Shown: positions 37,323 through 49,666 of the stretch, piece after piece
Layout of the letters: the number at the start of each line of letters is the position of its first letter
How positions within the stretch are numbered: position 1 is the first letter of the stretch
NCBI RefSeq assembly: GCF_041260155.1
Contig: NC_091946.1
Span: 21,120,353 to 21,184,352 of the forward strand
Source: Ptychodera flava
Taxonomy: Eukaryota > Hemichordata > Enteropneusta > Ptychoderidae
Direction: 5' to 3'
Length of the DNA stretch: 64,000 nt
Position numbers and translations under genes: made by a program
Notes under the pieces: model-generated
What the model saw: only the letters and a program-made list of their open reading frames with translations
Told to the model about the DNA's origin: nothing
Database searches by the model: none

Positions 37323-37984
37323 GCAACCCACCCGATCAAAATAGGTCAGATGATAAAATACAGGGGCCAAAAACACCTTACTCCTCCTTTTGGTTGTGCC
37401 TTACTTACAGGTGACATATACAAGCCAATCGGCTGGGCCCCTTTTGGTTTCATGGGGGTTTTTAGGGGTCCAAGGCTTGCGGCTTGGGCCCCTATTGTTT
37501 TTACTGGAGTTCAATATTCTTCGTCCTGTCCTTTCTTCTTCTTCTTCTTCTTCTTCTGCTTCTTCAGTGGAGATTTTTCATGCACCTCGCATCTTGCCTT
37601 TTGTCATTAACAAAATTGTGCTTTTTTTTCAGATTTAATTGGTTTCCTTCCCCATGTTGCAAGTGATATAGCTACCTGTTTGCCTTTTCACCAGTTCTCT
37701 CCGTCTCGCTCCAGCATCAGTATCATAGCCATTTTGCAGTTTTTGCTGATGTTTTACAGTCCAATTTTGTTTAGTGTTTTCAGTAATTGACCATCATTTG
37801 CTATAAAGCATTTGTCAGATTTCATTTTTGCTTTTTGTCTCAAAATTTGAATTGTTTTGATATGTACTTGTCTGTACAGGAGACTATTTTTAGTAATAAA
37901 CGTTTATTTGAAAAATCAAAATCTTCTGCTTCTTCTTCTTGTTCTTCTTCTTCTTCTTTGGTAACTTTTTTGTCGACGTAGAAC
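37323..37984. other. Flank with (TTC)n tracts
   Basis: CTT/TTC trinucleotide runs at about 37527-37562 and 37925-37960. No gene seen. Confidence 0.6.
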
Positions 37985-38420
37985 TCAAAAACGACTTACC
38001 TTAAAGTTCTCAAACTTGCAGGGTTAATAGGTACCTATGAGTACTTGTGCCCCCGGGTATATAAAATTTCGATTGGTCACTTGACCTGGCGGCCATATTG
38101 GATTTTCCAAAAACCTAAGATAGCTTCTCCAGATGACCTTTTGGTTTGGGCAGCTTGACTTTAAGAATTTGCAAATAAAATCATGTGCGGTCACATGACA
38201 TTGTCCGCCATATTGGATTTTCGAAAAATAGTAATTGAATCTTCAAAAATCTACTTCTCCAGAGCCAACACACCGGCTGAACTGAAATTTTACAAGTATC
38301 ATCTTAAGTGTGATCTCTTTCAAGTTTGCAATAGGCATTTGGATCGGTCACGTGGTTTAGCCGCCATATTGGATTTTCGAAAAATAACAATTAATCTTTA
38401 AAAATCTTCTTCTCCAGAAC

Positions 38421-39783
38421 CATAGACCCTCGAGAAAAACGGGACAGGCAACTGCGATAGAGAACAAAGGGTCTGTGGGATTAGCAGCGTGCGATCCTAC
38501 TTGGAATAATTAAGATGTGTTAATGGATCGGGGACGGAATGAAGCTGGACCCGATCGACTGCACAACGTCCGGTTCATAGACAGGTGCATGAGGGTATAC
38601 GGTAATAACGTTTTCGGATTACAAATTATTTCGGATTACCCGCAAGTCCATTTTTAGAAAGAAACGTGTTACAACTATTTTGAGAAGAATTCGTCAAAAT
38701 GGTTTTAAAGTACTTTTTACATATTGGTAGCGAGATTCGATGCAACTAGAAGTCTGTAGGGAGTCAATATGTTGCTGTAAAGTGACAAAGTTTTGAGATA
38801 GAAATCCGAAACACATATCACTTCAGTTCCAGACTTCACAGCAGTTGACATCACAGAGTTGTTTACATTCTGCAATCGTCCGTGTATCTCCGAATTTTCC
38901 CTTGTTGTTGCAGTTTTTGAACCGTCGGAATATTCTCTGTGTGAGGAGTGCTCCATGATTCGGCAAAGTATGTATGTTAACTACTGAAATGTTGTTGTTT
39001 GAAAACTGTGAACGGCCAAATTTGCGAGGACAGCGTTATGCTTTGTGTAAGTGCATGTCTACCTTACCGCTTCTGACTCCACCAACCATTGTAGAGTCCC
39101 GATTTATCGCAAAGTTTCGGCTGACAGCAAAAGTCAGTGTTAAAAATGTATTTTCTAGTACTTTGCGGGTGTAGACATGTGTAGCATATCCGAACTTTGG
39201 TGTTTCTTTAGGCTAAAACAGTACCAAAATGTTAGAGGTCGTGTATTTGAGCTCCGATGGAATAGCCATTTTTTGTAAACCCTGATTTTCGTCAAATTTT
39301 GCGTGACAGATGAAATAAAGGTCAGATTTTCGTTTCGCAGGACTGGGGAAGTGTAGACCTGTCTTACTTGTAAATGTTTGTTGTTATCGGAGATTTTTAT
39401 GGTAGGGAATGTAAATTCATATTGTCGATACCTAGCAAGAGTTTTCTGTAGCGTCTATGGCTAAATGTACACTGTTTTTATCGTCTGGTGTTTTCCTGTT
39501 GGTTTCGGCTAGAATCCCAAATGTGATCTTCATCGTAACCAGAACATTCACCATGACTGGTATCAAAAAACCCTCAAACTTCTCTGTGTCATTACTCGGA
39601 ACGTGCCATGCAAGAGCAAAGTGTACATATTCAGAACGTCAGTTTGATCGTTAATGAGATTCAGTGTTAAGTACGAAATACTGTTGTCGGGGACCGCTTG
39701 GCAAACAAAGTTAATATATTCCAAGATAGATCGCATAAAGAAACCTCAGCAGTTGCCTGTCCCGTTTTCCTCGAGGGTCTATG
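38421..39783. mobile_element. 1.36 kb TIR element inserted in the ~160-bp repeat
   Basis: Inverted ends CATAGACCCTCGAG(G)AAAACGGGACAGGCAACTG-type, about 35 bp each, with 7-bp target duplication CCAGAAC (38414-38420 and 39784-39790). The interior has no convincing transposase. The interrupted repeat continues on both sides, confirming the ends. Confidence 0.88.
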
Positions 39784-40158
39784 CCAGAACCAACACACCA
39801 GTTGAACTGAAATTTTACAAGTATCATCTTGAGTGTGATCTGTTTCAAGTTTGGGAAAGGCATCTGGATCGTTCACGTGCTTTGGCAACCATATTGGATT
39901 TCCCTGAAATCTTTATTTGATGTTTGAAAATCTTCTACTCCAGAACCAACACACTGATTGAACTGAAATTTTACACATATCATCCTTAGTGTGAGCAATT
40001 TTAAGTTTGCAAAAGGCATTTGTATCAGTCAAGCAGTTTGGCTGCCATATTGAATTTTGTGAAAACCAAAGATTATTAGGGAAACCTACGGTGGCCCAAA
40101 ACTACGTGTTCTTCGTATGTAGTTATTTCTCCCAGACTTAGAATTTCTCCCTGACTTA

Positions 40159-40312
40159 TGTGTCCGCATAAAAGTCTGCGTCGCATTCAATTGTTTCTCT
40201 CTCACATATGTGTGTCCGCATTCAAAGTCTGCGTCGCATTCAATTGTTTCTCTCTCACATATGTGTCCGCATTCAAAGTCTGCGTCGCATTCAATTGTTT
40301 CTCTCTCCTAGA
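40159..40312. repeat. ~50-bp tandem repeat, 3 units
   Basis: Units contain GTGTCCGCATTCAAAGTCTG, CGTCGCATTCAATTG and TTTCTCTCTC, almost identical between units two and three. Confidence 0.9.
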
Positions 40313-40444
40313 TGGGCGTCGCAGTCAATGATTTTGTCACCAACACATGAGGGTGCTGGCAAGTTTTGGTGAGCAAGACCCTCGCTCCATGACCCATGAT
40401 TGCATCCGGAAAATGTATCACTCTTTCAGTGTTCTTGATCGCGA

Positions 40445-40674
40445 AAGGTAAGTGACAAAGTTATTAATTGTATTGTAAAATTATTGGGTTAATGATCTAG
40501 CCAAGGAGGTATATGCTGCTCACCAGTATGGACGCATTCTATGGGTCCCACATGAGCGTCCGAATGTAAAACGGCAGCCCGTCTCACAACTGCCAATACA
40601 TCCAGGGCTAGACGGTGGCTAGATCATTAACCTCATAAGCTTACAATACAATGAATAACTTTGTCACTTACCTT
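40445..40674. mobile_element. 230-bp foldback element
   Basis: Arms of about 59 nt: AAGGTAAGTGACAAAGTTAT at the left, matched by its inverted copy at the right, continuing to AATGATCTAGCCA. The spacer is non-coding. Confidence 0.85.
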
Positions 40675-40860
40675 AATAACCATTTGGTCCCCCTTGATCT
40701 CAGAAAGTGCTAAACATACACTTCTCAAACTTGCAGGGCTAATAGGTACATACGAGTACTAGTGCATGTTATCCTTAAGTTTAGATTGGTCACGTGACCT
40801 GGCGGCCTGGCGTTCCCAAAAACCTAAAATTGGCTTCTCCAGAAAACGTAGGGTCTAGTA

Positions 40861-42259
40861 AATAGTATATTAATTATTCCTCTGAGTACTTGATACTAGT
40901 ATGCAATGTTCAAAACAATTTGGCAGAATTTACTACCAAAGTGTTTGATATGGACCACTGAATAACAACATCTTGGACAAAGTAATCGTCAAAATAATCA
41001 AGAAACGGGCAATAAAATAGATCATTTATAGTGGTCATTATGAAAGAAATCTTCATGTTTAATAATCAACTTTTCTTCAGAAATTTACAACCTGATTTCT
41101 TCATCACTAGCCTTCCTTAAGGTATGCCACCTGCAGTCCCTGCAAAACATGCTTTTTATGGCCACTTAATTGTAACTCTGAAAAGTTTTGTTGAATCATT
41201 GATTAAATGACCACTGTATTGTTCCTGCAAAGTTTGATAAACTTGTCAGACTGTATATGTCTTAGTGAGTTTAGTGAGTAAGCATGCATGTATATATTGA
41301 AAGGGAGCATGGAAAAAAACCCAGGAAATATGAGGGGGCATAGATTTTCTTCATAATTTACCAGGGGGCCATGGTAAAAAAACACCAGGAAAATAGAAAA
41401 TCCTCCAGCCCCCCCCCCCAGGTAAATTCTGAACACTCCCCAAGAAGTAATGACAACCGTATCAATTCTTCATATTATTATGCTGTTTGGCCATTCAGCT
41501 TCAAGGGAGGGTTTATGGCACACTTTTAAAGCGAACAAGTTAAATATTCAGATGTCAACGCAGGTTTTCACTGTTTGAAGAAGATTTATTTTGAGTTTAA
41601 AATGGCGATGGACGTAAAATGTAGGCTGGAGTGTGTAAAATGAGTGTGTTTTCGTGTTTTGAAAAATACGAAAGTAAAGTTATGAGGCCCACCAAATCGG
41701 GTCAAAATACTCGCGCCCGCGGCAGCGTCCGATTTCGAACTCGATCGAGTATGAGCAGCTGAGAGCAAGCAGCTACATTGATGAATGCACAGTGGATATA
41801 ATACCCGTACCAGTCAGTTTATCTGGAAGAATTGTGCATATCCTCAGACGTCAAATATGCCACATTATATTACCATGCCCTGTCCATCGCATTTTAAATA
41901 GGTCGAGCTGAACCACGTTTACTGCCCACAAATACACAGTAATGGTTTGTTTACATGCCCGTGAATATGAATAATATTGTAAACATAGTAACTTTACAGC
42001 GAAAACGAAAATTGTGATTCGTACAAAGATCATAATCAATCACAAAATAAAATGAAGCAGTTTTTGGCAAAGTTTAGACACGTTTTTTTTTTCAAAAAAT
42101 ATCCGGATTTGCAAACTTTTTACAGCGCGCGCACTACTCACTGACAAATTCTGGGCCCCGTTGTCGTTCGCACGGGAAATTTTCGTAAATTTTGACGGTT
42201 TTTGGGGGGTTCGTTGATAATATAATGGAAGTATTGCATCCTTGGGCAACCTCTATAAA
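40861..42259. other. Intergenic, no gene recognised
   Basis: Short open frames only; C-rich and T-rich tracts near 41410. Nothing with a family signature. Confidence 0.4.
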
Positions 42260-42960
42260 GAATGTTCTTTTTTCATATGGTTTCGGTTATGCCTGGCCTG
42301 CCCAGGAGATAGGCAATAAACAGCAGTTTCTGTAACTTTTTGATACGAGACTTTCAGATGTTTTTAGACAACTTTGGAATGGTAAACTTTCTTTAAAACC
42401 AAAACTCCGTACATACATGCAATTTAAAAGTTTGCTAGAACCTGAAAAATACCTTAAGTTACCATGTACTCGTAGCTTTATACAATTGTTTGCTTGTTTT
42501 CGCCGTTCTACCCTTCCTCTGGCAATAGAGGAAGGGAGAAGGTACGATATCGATGTGACTTTAAAATTTTGTAAATTGTGCTCACAGAGAGATGTAGAAG
42601 ATGAATACCATTTTCTTCTGGAATGCCCGGTTTACACAGAACTTAGAAAACAATACTTATCACGTGCTTATTTTGAGCAACCAAACTTTCATAAATTTTT
42701 AAACTTATGAGCACATCTAAATCTGATGAGCTTCTGAATCTTTGTACTTTTGTTAACAAAGCCTTTAAGCATTGAACGATAGCTTTCTCACATATAGTAA
42801 CTCATGACTGAAACATTACTATTGTACTGTAGATATGTATGCATTGTCTACGTTTTTGTATGTGATTCTAAGATATTTTGTTATCCCATGTATTTAAAAT
42901 CTCTGTAACCCCCTTTCATATGGGCCGGAGGCCTTGAAACGCAATAAACGAATCCGAATC
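42260..42960 (+). mobile_element. 3' end of a second type of LINE
   Basis: The frame 42417-42710 encodes the zinc-binding C-terminus seen in many CR1/L2-like LINEs: KFCKLCSQRDVEDEYHFLLE, then CPVYTELRKQYL. It is followed by a 3' UTR ending GGCCGGAGGCCTTGAAACGC, AATAAACGAATCCGAATC. Only the terminal few hundred base pairs remain. Confidence 0.8.
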
Positions 42961-42974
42961 TGATAATGGGAGTA

Positions 42975-43130
42975 ACAGACACCCCGCTGACCATAAACGT
43001 TATTTTACTGGGCGCGGGCTCGAGGAAAGCCAAAATTAACGGGCTCGGCAAGCCTCGCCCGTTAATTTTTGGCTTTCCTCTCGCCTTTGCCCATAAATAA
43101 ACGTTAATGGTCAGCGCGTCGCCCGTTGTT
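42975..43130. mobile_element. Foldback MITE
   Basis: A near-palindrome: CGCTGACCATAAACGTTATT faces its inverted copy, and inner arms GGAAAGCCAAAATTAACGGGC face GCCCGTTAATTTTTGGCTTTCC (arms given in part). Inserted next to the LINE tail. Confidence 0.8.
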
Positions 43131-43740
43131 TTTATATTTACCACCTGAGAAAGGTATTTGTTAGGAAAAAGTGAAGTGAGTATACTGTAAGCTGTAGCCT
43201 GTAGCGTCGTTACTCGCTCGTGATTTTGTTGCTGCACGAATAAAACATTTTAAAGGTATTTACCTCGTCTGCTCGTATATTTTTGTTACTGGCTTGCGTA
43301 AATAGAACTAAATTTCTTTGAACAACCTAAACGAAGGCTTGACTTTTTCTAGTATCTTACATGTATCCGAAACCCGCACCGGTGCCACCGGACACGATCA
43401 TGACCTGTAAATCTCACTGACAGGTACAAATCGGAAATATAATATGTGCACTTTGTTTGTCGCGAGTATTTTCAGTGTGATTGGATGTTTGTGGCTCATT
43501 TATGGCTGTACACGATGTAAGGGAGCATTCGTTATTTAGTGGGGAGGGGGGCGGTGGAATTTGAGCGACAAATGAAACGTAAAAAGCGACCCCCCTCCAA
43601 ATCAAATTTCTAAAATTTGACCCCCCCTCAATTCATCAATTGTAAAATGTGACCCCCCCCCCCATGAAAAAAAAAATTCATCAGATTTGATTCATTAACC
43701 CTTCGCACCCTGTGGCCCCGGGCTGAAAAAGTTTACTCAC

Positions 43741-44450
43741 ATACTAGAGAATCAACATTTTTGGTGAAATGCCAAAATCAAATTTTTTGCACACACATGA
43801 ACTTGTAATTGCTCTAGTCTAATCAAGTACACTAATATCAATAATCAAGAGTACATAAATACACAGATTTACCTAGTTTTATATTGGAAAAAAATTATTC
43901 ATAGTTTCCATATAGACAAGATAGTGAATCAACATTTCGGTGACATTCCAAAATCAAATTTCTTGCACAAACATCCACTTGTTACCACCCTAGTCTAATC
44001 AAGTAAATTAATATCAATAATCAAGCGTACATAAATACACAGATTTAACTAGTTTTATATTGGAAAAAAATTATTCATAGTTTCCATATAGACAAGATAG
44101 TGAATCAACATTTCGGTGACATTCCAAAATCAAATTTCTTGCACAAACATCCACTTGTTACCACCCTAGTCTAATCAAGTAAATTAATATCAATAATCAA
44201 GCGTACATAAATACACAGATTTAACTAGTTTTATATTGGAAAAAAATTATTCATAGTTTCCTCTGACAAGATAGTGAATTAACAATTCGGTGAAATTCCA
44301 AAATCAAATTTCTTGCTCACACATGCACTGGTAACTACCCTAGTCTTATCAAGTACATTAATATCAATAATCAAGAGTCTATAAATACACAGATTTAGCT
44401 AGTTTTGTATTTAAAAGAAATTACTAATAGCTTCTCATAGATTATGTATG
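43741..44450. repeat. 177-bp tandem array, 4 units
   Basis: Marker GAATCAACATTTCGGTGA-like sequences at 43749, 43926, 44103 and 44277 (177, 177 and 174 bp apart). Units two and three are almost identical, so the array expanded recently. A partial unit (CAACATTTCGGTGAAATTCC) reappears near the right end of the host element at about 47067. Confidence 0.92.
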
Positions 44451-45478
44451 GAGGACCTGTGTATTTTCTATTTTGCCTTGGAGTTCTTGTGTGTTATCAC
44501 TGTATACCTAGGGAGTCCAAGATGGGAACTTTCCAGAGAGTGTTTTACGTTGCATGCTGCACTGGCACTGGAAGGTTTGAGTGTCAGCGTGTGCTTTTTA
44601 AGTCAGATATTTCTCTATTTTGAGTCTTACTCAAGTCAGCAGATATGTAAAGAAACCGGTGAGTGGCAGAGATCGAATTTTATGCGGATCGGACTGTTTA
44701 TTTAAACCCTACGCCATCCTCTACTTTAGTCGATGGAACAAACATTGCTCACACAAGTGAAAGCCGTGCCGTATATTTGCAATATACGCACTGCACGCTA
44801 AGATGATAATATCACCGCAAGTTGAAAGCTGATCTTTCTGCAGCAAATTGTGTGTTAACTGTGAACTTTATTCCGTTTATGAGTTCAGTCAGATGTCTGA
44901 GATTGTCATGAGAACATTATTTATGATCGTTCTACTGAACTTTTGTCGATGCGCGGAATTAGCAGAGGAAGACTTCAGATTAGTTCGGCATGTCCCGAGC
45001 GGAAGTGTAAACAAAGATCTAAGATGGCTGCTCCCGTGGTAGCTGAACTGGACGCTGCTTAGCAGTGCATTGCGTGTGTTGTCGCCGACTTTCATGTGCA
45101 GACATTACACGGGACTTACAATTGTGCTCATCATCGAACATTAGTTAAAGTCGCGTGTGAACTATTTGTGTTTCCCAGCCGCGTGGTCAAGTCTGAGGTA
45201 CCTCTGCGGTAACGTTAAGTTTTCCATAGAAATTGTTAAGCATTTAGAAAAGGTTTGAACAGAGTTTTTGTTCTGAAAGTGTGTTCGACTCCTGCCGTCG
45301 GGAGGTCGATCAGTACGGTTACTGTTACCATGGAGTAATATTTATAGTTTTGAAGTACGGTTTTACTATTTTATATGTAGACCCCGATATTTGACACAAT
45401 ATAGTAATATACAGAAGTTGTTTGTTACATTATATGACTGTGTGTTGGTTCTTCATTTCATGCCCCATGCTGGGTAGT

Positions 45479-46732
45479 ATGGGGGCCCGTTCTGGTCAAA
45501 ATTATGTTTTATTAATTTTAGTATATTAGAATTAATTTTATGTAGACTAGAATTAAATTACTAGCTTCTCGAATTAATTGTATGTTTCTTGTAATTAATT
45601 TTTATAAGCTTTAATTAATTTTGTGTAGTCATGCCGAATTAATTTTATGTGTTCCAATTAATTATTTCTGCTTATCTTTGCTGTAATTAATTTTATGTAG
45701 TCTAGAATTAATTTTGCTGACATTTCAAATTATTTATATGTTTTTTATGTGCATGCCGGAATTAATTTTATGTACTCTAGTTTGAATATCTTAATTCCTT
45801 CAGTTGATTTTGGGTTCAAAATGTTTTCACGTGCTGCAATTAATTTAATGTGTGCTAGAATTAATTTCTACTAGTGTCTTGAATTAATTTTGTGTTCGGT
45901 CGAAGTAATTATGTGAGTTCGCTCGAATTAATTATGTGTTTGCTCGAATTAGTGATATGTGTTCGCTCGAATTAATTATACGTGTTTGCTCGAATTAATT
46001 ATATGAGTTTGCTCGAATTATTTTCGGCCGATCCCACAGTCCTTTGCGCACGCTTTCTTAAATCAATATGGCGGCTCCCGACCGGAGTGGTATTATTCAG
46101 GCGCTCGAACCCTGATCTGTGAAAATGGAAATCAATAAACTGATCACAAAAACTTTTGTAGTGTCTCCTGTCTGAGGGATCGTGTATGTGATTGCCCATA
46201 GAGCGAAGCCCGACCAATTAATTCGAGCAAACACATATAATTAATTCGAGTGAACACATATAATTAATTCGCTCAAACACATAATTAATTCGAGCGAACT
46301 CACATAATTACTTCGACCGAACACAAAATTCATTCAAGACACTAGTAGAAATTAATTCTAGCACACATTAAATTAATTGCAGCATGTGAAAACATTTTGA
46401 ACCCAAAATCAATAGAAGGAATTAAGATATTAAATCTAGAGTACATAAAATTAATTCCGGCACTTAAAAGCATATAAATAATTTGAAATGTCAGCAAAAT
46501 TAATTCTAGACTACATAAAATTAATTACAGCAAAGATAAGCAGAAATAATTAATTGGAACACATAAAATTAATTCGGCATGACTACACAAAATTAATTAA
46601 AGCATATAAAAATTAATTAAAAGAAACATACAATTAATTCAAGGTGCTAATAAATTAATTCCAGTCTACATAAAATTAATTCTAACATACTAAAATTAAT
46701 AAAACATAATTTTGACCAGAACGGGCCCCCAT
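45479..46732. mobile_element. Giant foldback (1.25 kb near-palindrome) rich in AATTAATT
   Basis: Outer ends ATGGGGGCCCGTTCTGGTCA and its inverted copy. The arms are about 540 bp each and are built of many AATTAATT cores at about 25-35 bp spacing, separated by short variable spacers (for example TTCGCTCG). The arms enclose a unique centre of about 150 bp (46040-46195). Some arm mismatches have accumulated. Non-coding. Nested inside the 3.7 kb TIR element. Confidence 0.93.
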
Positions 46733-47259
46733 ATGTGTAGCCCTGTGTACAGGTGTGTGCACGTGTGTTCCCAGCATTATATGGCTCATTTTCTGAAACA
46801 TAACATACTCGACAAGTTGTTTACCCATGGAGATCCCCATTTTGAATCTCGCTGCAGAGACCCCAGTTATCTCCATAGACCTTTGCAGGGCTGTGGTGGA
46901 GGCCGTATACGCCAGGAACACACAGACCTGTACTCAGGGCTACATGCTCTGTTGCTGCTCTAGAAAGGTTAACGCCAGTCTCGGACTTGTTGGCCCTGCT
47001 AGAGAAATAAATTTGGCTGAGCTTCGGTCGGTTATTATTCTGCCGTCTCAAAACATCGGTTACACAAGCAACATTTCGGTGAAATTCCAAAGTCAATTTT
47101 GTTTTCCATAACTCAATACAAACCTTTGTAAAATTTGACCCCCCCTTCAATCATTGATTGTAAAATTTGACCCCCCCTAAAAAGCGGTTTTGTAAAAGTC
47201 AACCCCCCCCCCTGATTTCCACCAGCCCCCCCCTCCCGTAAATAACGAATGCTCCCTAA

Positions 47260-48014
47260 TTCACCACCTGGATACTTAAACTCGTTAACAGGAAACTTGT
47301 CGTATATCGGTTCTTTCATGATGCACTGTCAACAGGCAGGGACCGTAATCTTCAGCAGCGTAGACAAGTTTGGCAGATCGTCTATGTAGCCGACACGAAC
47401 ACGAACTGTGTGGTACCGGCTATCAAATACTACGAAAAATAGTAAAGAATGAGCTACAAAATCAATGTCAGTTTTAAGTTGTTGGTAGAATAAGTCTGTG
47501 ACATTGTATAAAATACAATAAAAATGGTAGAAAGTGAGCAACCAGCTGAAAGTTAGTCGAGGAGACCTTAAACTTGTACACTACGCATACCTTTAGCATC
47601 TCATTGTCGGCTACATAGATCAAACATGGCACCGTATGGGGCCAGCCGTGAATGATGAAAGGTGTCGGGTCGGCAAAACATACAAATTTACAATGCGTTC
47701 GTTTGTATGTTTTTTGTACAACTGTACTTGTACCTTAGTGCAATGGCCGCGAACTTACTGCAAACAACAAAATTTTGACCACAATCACAGTGACGTTTCG
47801 GAGTGTCATAAGTCAGCTGTTTTACATGTACATATGAACATACCAACAGAGGTTACACATACCAGCAAAGGTCACGCTTACGCGTAGCTGTAAGTAGTTC
47901 GGTTATAGTGAAAATATAATTCGTATTTTAACATGTTAAAATACGGGTTCATATTAGTACCGTCTAAAGAAAAGGAGAATGGCAATACAGGCATAGCATG
48001 TATGGAAATTTGTG
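47260..48014. other. Unassigned stretch before the second locus copy
   Basis: A minus-strand frame near 47330-47440 reads YHTVRVRVGYIDDLPNLSTL and on to a TGA, after which the same frame stays open (MKEPIYDKFPVNEFKYPGGE). An inverted pair of about 18 bp (ATCTATGTAGCCGAC type) brackets 47377-47622. No gene can be assigned. Confidence 0.3.
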
Positions 48015-48133
<119 letters not shown>

Positions 48134-48246
48134 TTAGGAAGTGGAAAAGCCTTGGGGATCACTGCAAGATCGTTATACCGGCTGACTTTCATTAGACTGG
48201 ATGCACTATTTTGAATCACTGAGATTTGTATCTAAAAAGGAAAAGA

Positions 48247-48452
48247 ACATGTCAATTTGAACAATTTTGGGATAATTGGATTTTCATATTTTTCAAATTT
48301 CTCAAAAGTGTTAGGTGCCCTATAGCTGAATGTTGCAATATTACAAATTACTCATAAAAAACAAGTAAAAGGACAAGCAGATGAGCTTAAATTTGCATAT
48401 TAAACAGACATTACTTCACCATCCAATTATCCCAAATTAATTCTAATCATGT
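48247..48452. mobile_element. MITE, same family as 23853-24062
   Basis: Inverted ends with TTTGGGATAATTGGAT and ATCCAATTATCCCAAATT; absent from the homologous position in copy 1 (near 19130), which serves as the empty site. Confidence 0.85.
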
Positions 48453-49666
48453 TGATGGAAGAGACGTTTTATCCTCAAAGAACTTGAAGGAACTTCTCCT
48501 GACAAAGAATACTCAAATTTGCTAGTATACGTATTAAATACGTGACATTCGGTGCGATAGAGTTCGAAAAAAAGCATAGAGGAAAATAAACAACATTGGT
48601 GGCTTCAACTGATTTGCTTTGTCCTGGAACAGAGGTAGTTTTTCAAGGAACTTATTTGGAATCATTCAAAAACTATTTGGAAGATAAATTGAACATCTGA
48701 GACATTCCGAATATGCTGCCAAGAGCAAAAAATTCTTCAGTGTATATCAACTGGTAGTAAAATTGGAAGGGAGATTGGACTTGCCAGTGTAATATTTTCA
48801 CGAGTCCCAAGGTAGACTATATTGAAGGTCCATCGCTCGATGGCGCTCCTTACACTCTCCTACTCTGTCGACTGTGCCATGTGACAATAATATAATGTGA
48901 CACATGAATGATAGCTTAGATCCACCCATATGTCACAACAGAGGGGCCGCAGCGCTTTCAAAAGATTAGTCAAACTTCCATTTTGACAAAGAGGGACACA
49001 TTCTTTGGACCGCAAAAATCAGAAAAGGGTTGCTCAAAGTAAAAGTCCCAAGTCGCATACTGAGCTGTTATGGAAGGCTAGGAATGGATCAATACCTTCG
49101 TGGGTGGGCGGTCAAAATTACAACACACTACATTTTCCGCGTTGCTATCTAACAATTTTAACGGATTTTACAAGGCATGGATAGTTTATACCCAAATGTT
49201 CAAATTGTTTTGACTAACCTTAACATGAATATTTTCTATGAAAGTGGTATAGTTGCCAAAATATTTTCGAAGCAAACTTTGCTCTGCAGGGATATATTTT
49301 AGTCTAAATGTATATTCGTTTTTATAAACAATTCAACTGATTATGAAAAGCATAAGTTGTACCCTCCTTTTACTTGATCAAGCTATATAGAGATCTTTCT
49401 ATAGAAATAGTCGCCACTTTGCGCTGGAAAGGTGTTCTGACTTCGCTGATTGCATCAGGGAATACGCAACATATTGAACGAAAGCGAAGTGTTCTATTTG
49501 CAGCCATAAAATCGAATGAATGGCAATAAAATAAGTTGAAATCTGTACTATAGAAGAACCTCCCGTTGACTCTTTGGCAACTCGAGACCATTTCTAACTC
49601 GCCCTCGAAGGTGCAATCTATGTCCTTCTCAGGACTATGAGGAGGTACTAGGTGTTGCCAAACATA

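Larger units (their letters stand above)
37985..40860. repeat. Dispersed/tandem ~160-bp repeat family
   Basis: Repeated blocks share GCCATATTGGATTTTCGAAA, CTTCTCCAGA(A)CC, ACTGAAATTTTACAAGTATC and GGTCACGTG-like parts, at about 38080, 38200, 38340, 39790, 39960 and 40785. A start-like segment (CTCAAACTTGCAGGG, then TAATAGGTAC) occurs at 38009 and 40727. The family is split by a 1.36 kb TIR element (38421-39783). Confidence 0.75.
43521..47256. mobile_element. 3.7 kb PIF/Harbinger-like TIR element carrying nested repeats
   Basis: Ends GGGAGCATTCGTTATTTA and, inverted, TAAATAACGAATGCTCCC, then C/G-rich subterminal tracts (GACCCCCCCT-like, with AAAATTTGACCCCCCC on both sides). Target duplication TAA (43518-43520 and 47257-47259) fits PIF/Harbinger or Zator. 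No transposase is recognisable. Inside are a 177-bp tandem array and a 1.25 kb foldback. Two short open frames at 44448-45042 and 46827-47111 are unassigned and might be captured sequence. Confidence 0.85.

Noticed and set aside
40159-40312. Regular 50-bp repeats considered as a CRISPR-like array
   Set aside because: Contiguous tandem units without unique spacers, in a eukaryotic setting.
43741-44450. 177-bp repeats considered as a centromeric satellite
   Set aside because: Only four units, confined within a transposon.
47260-47450. Selenoprotein interpretation of an in-frame TGA
   Set aside because: No known selenoprotein family and no SECIS-like element seen; decay is simpler.
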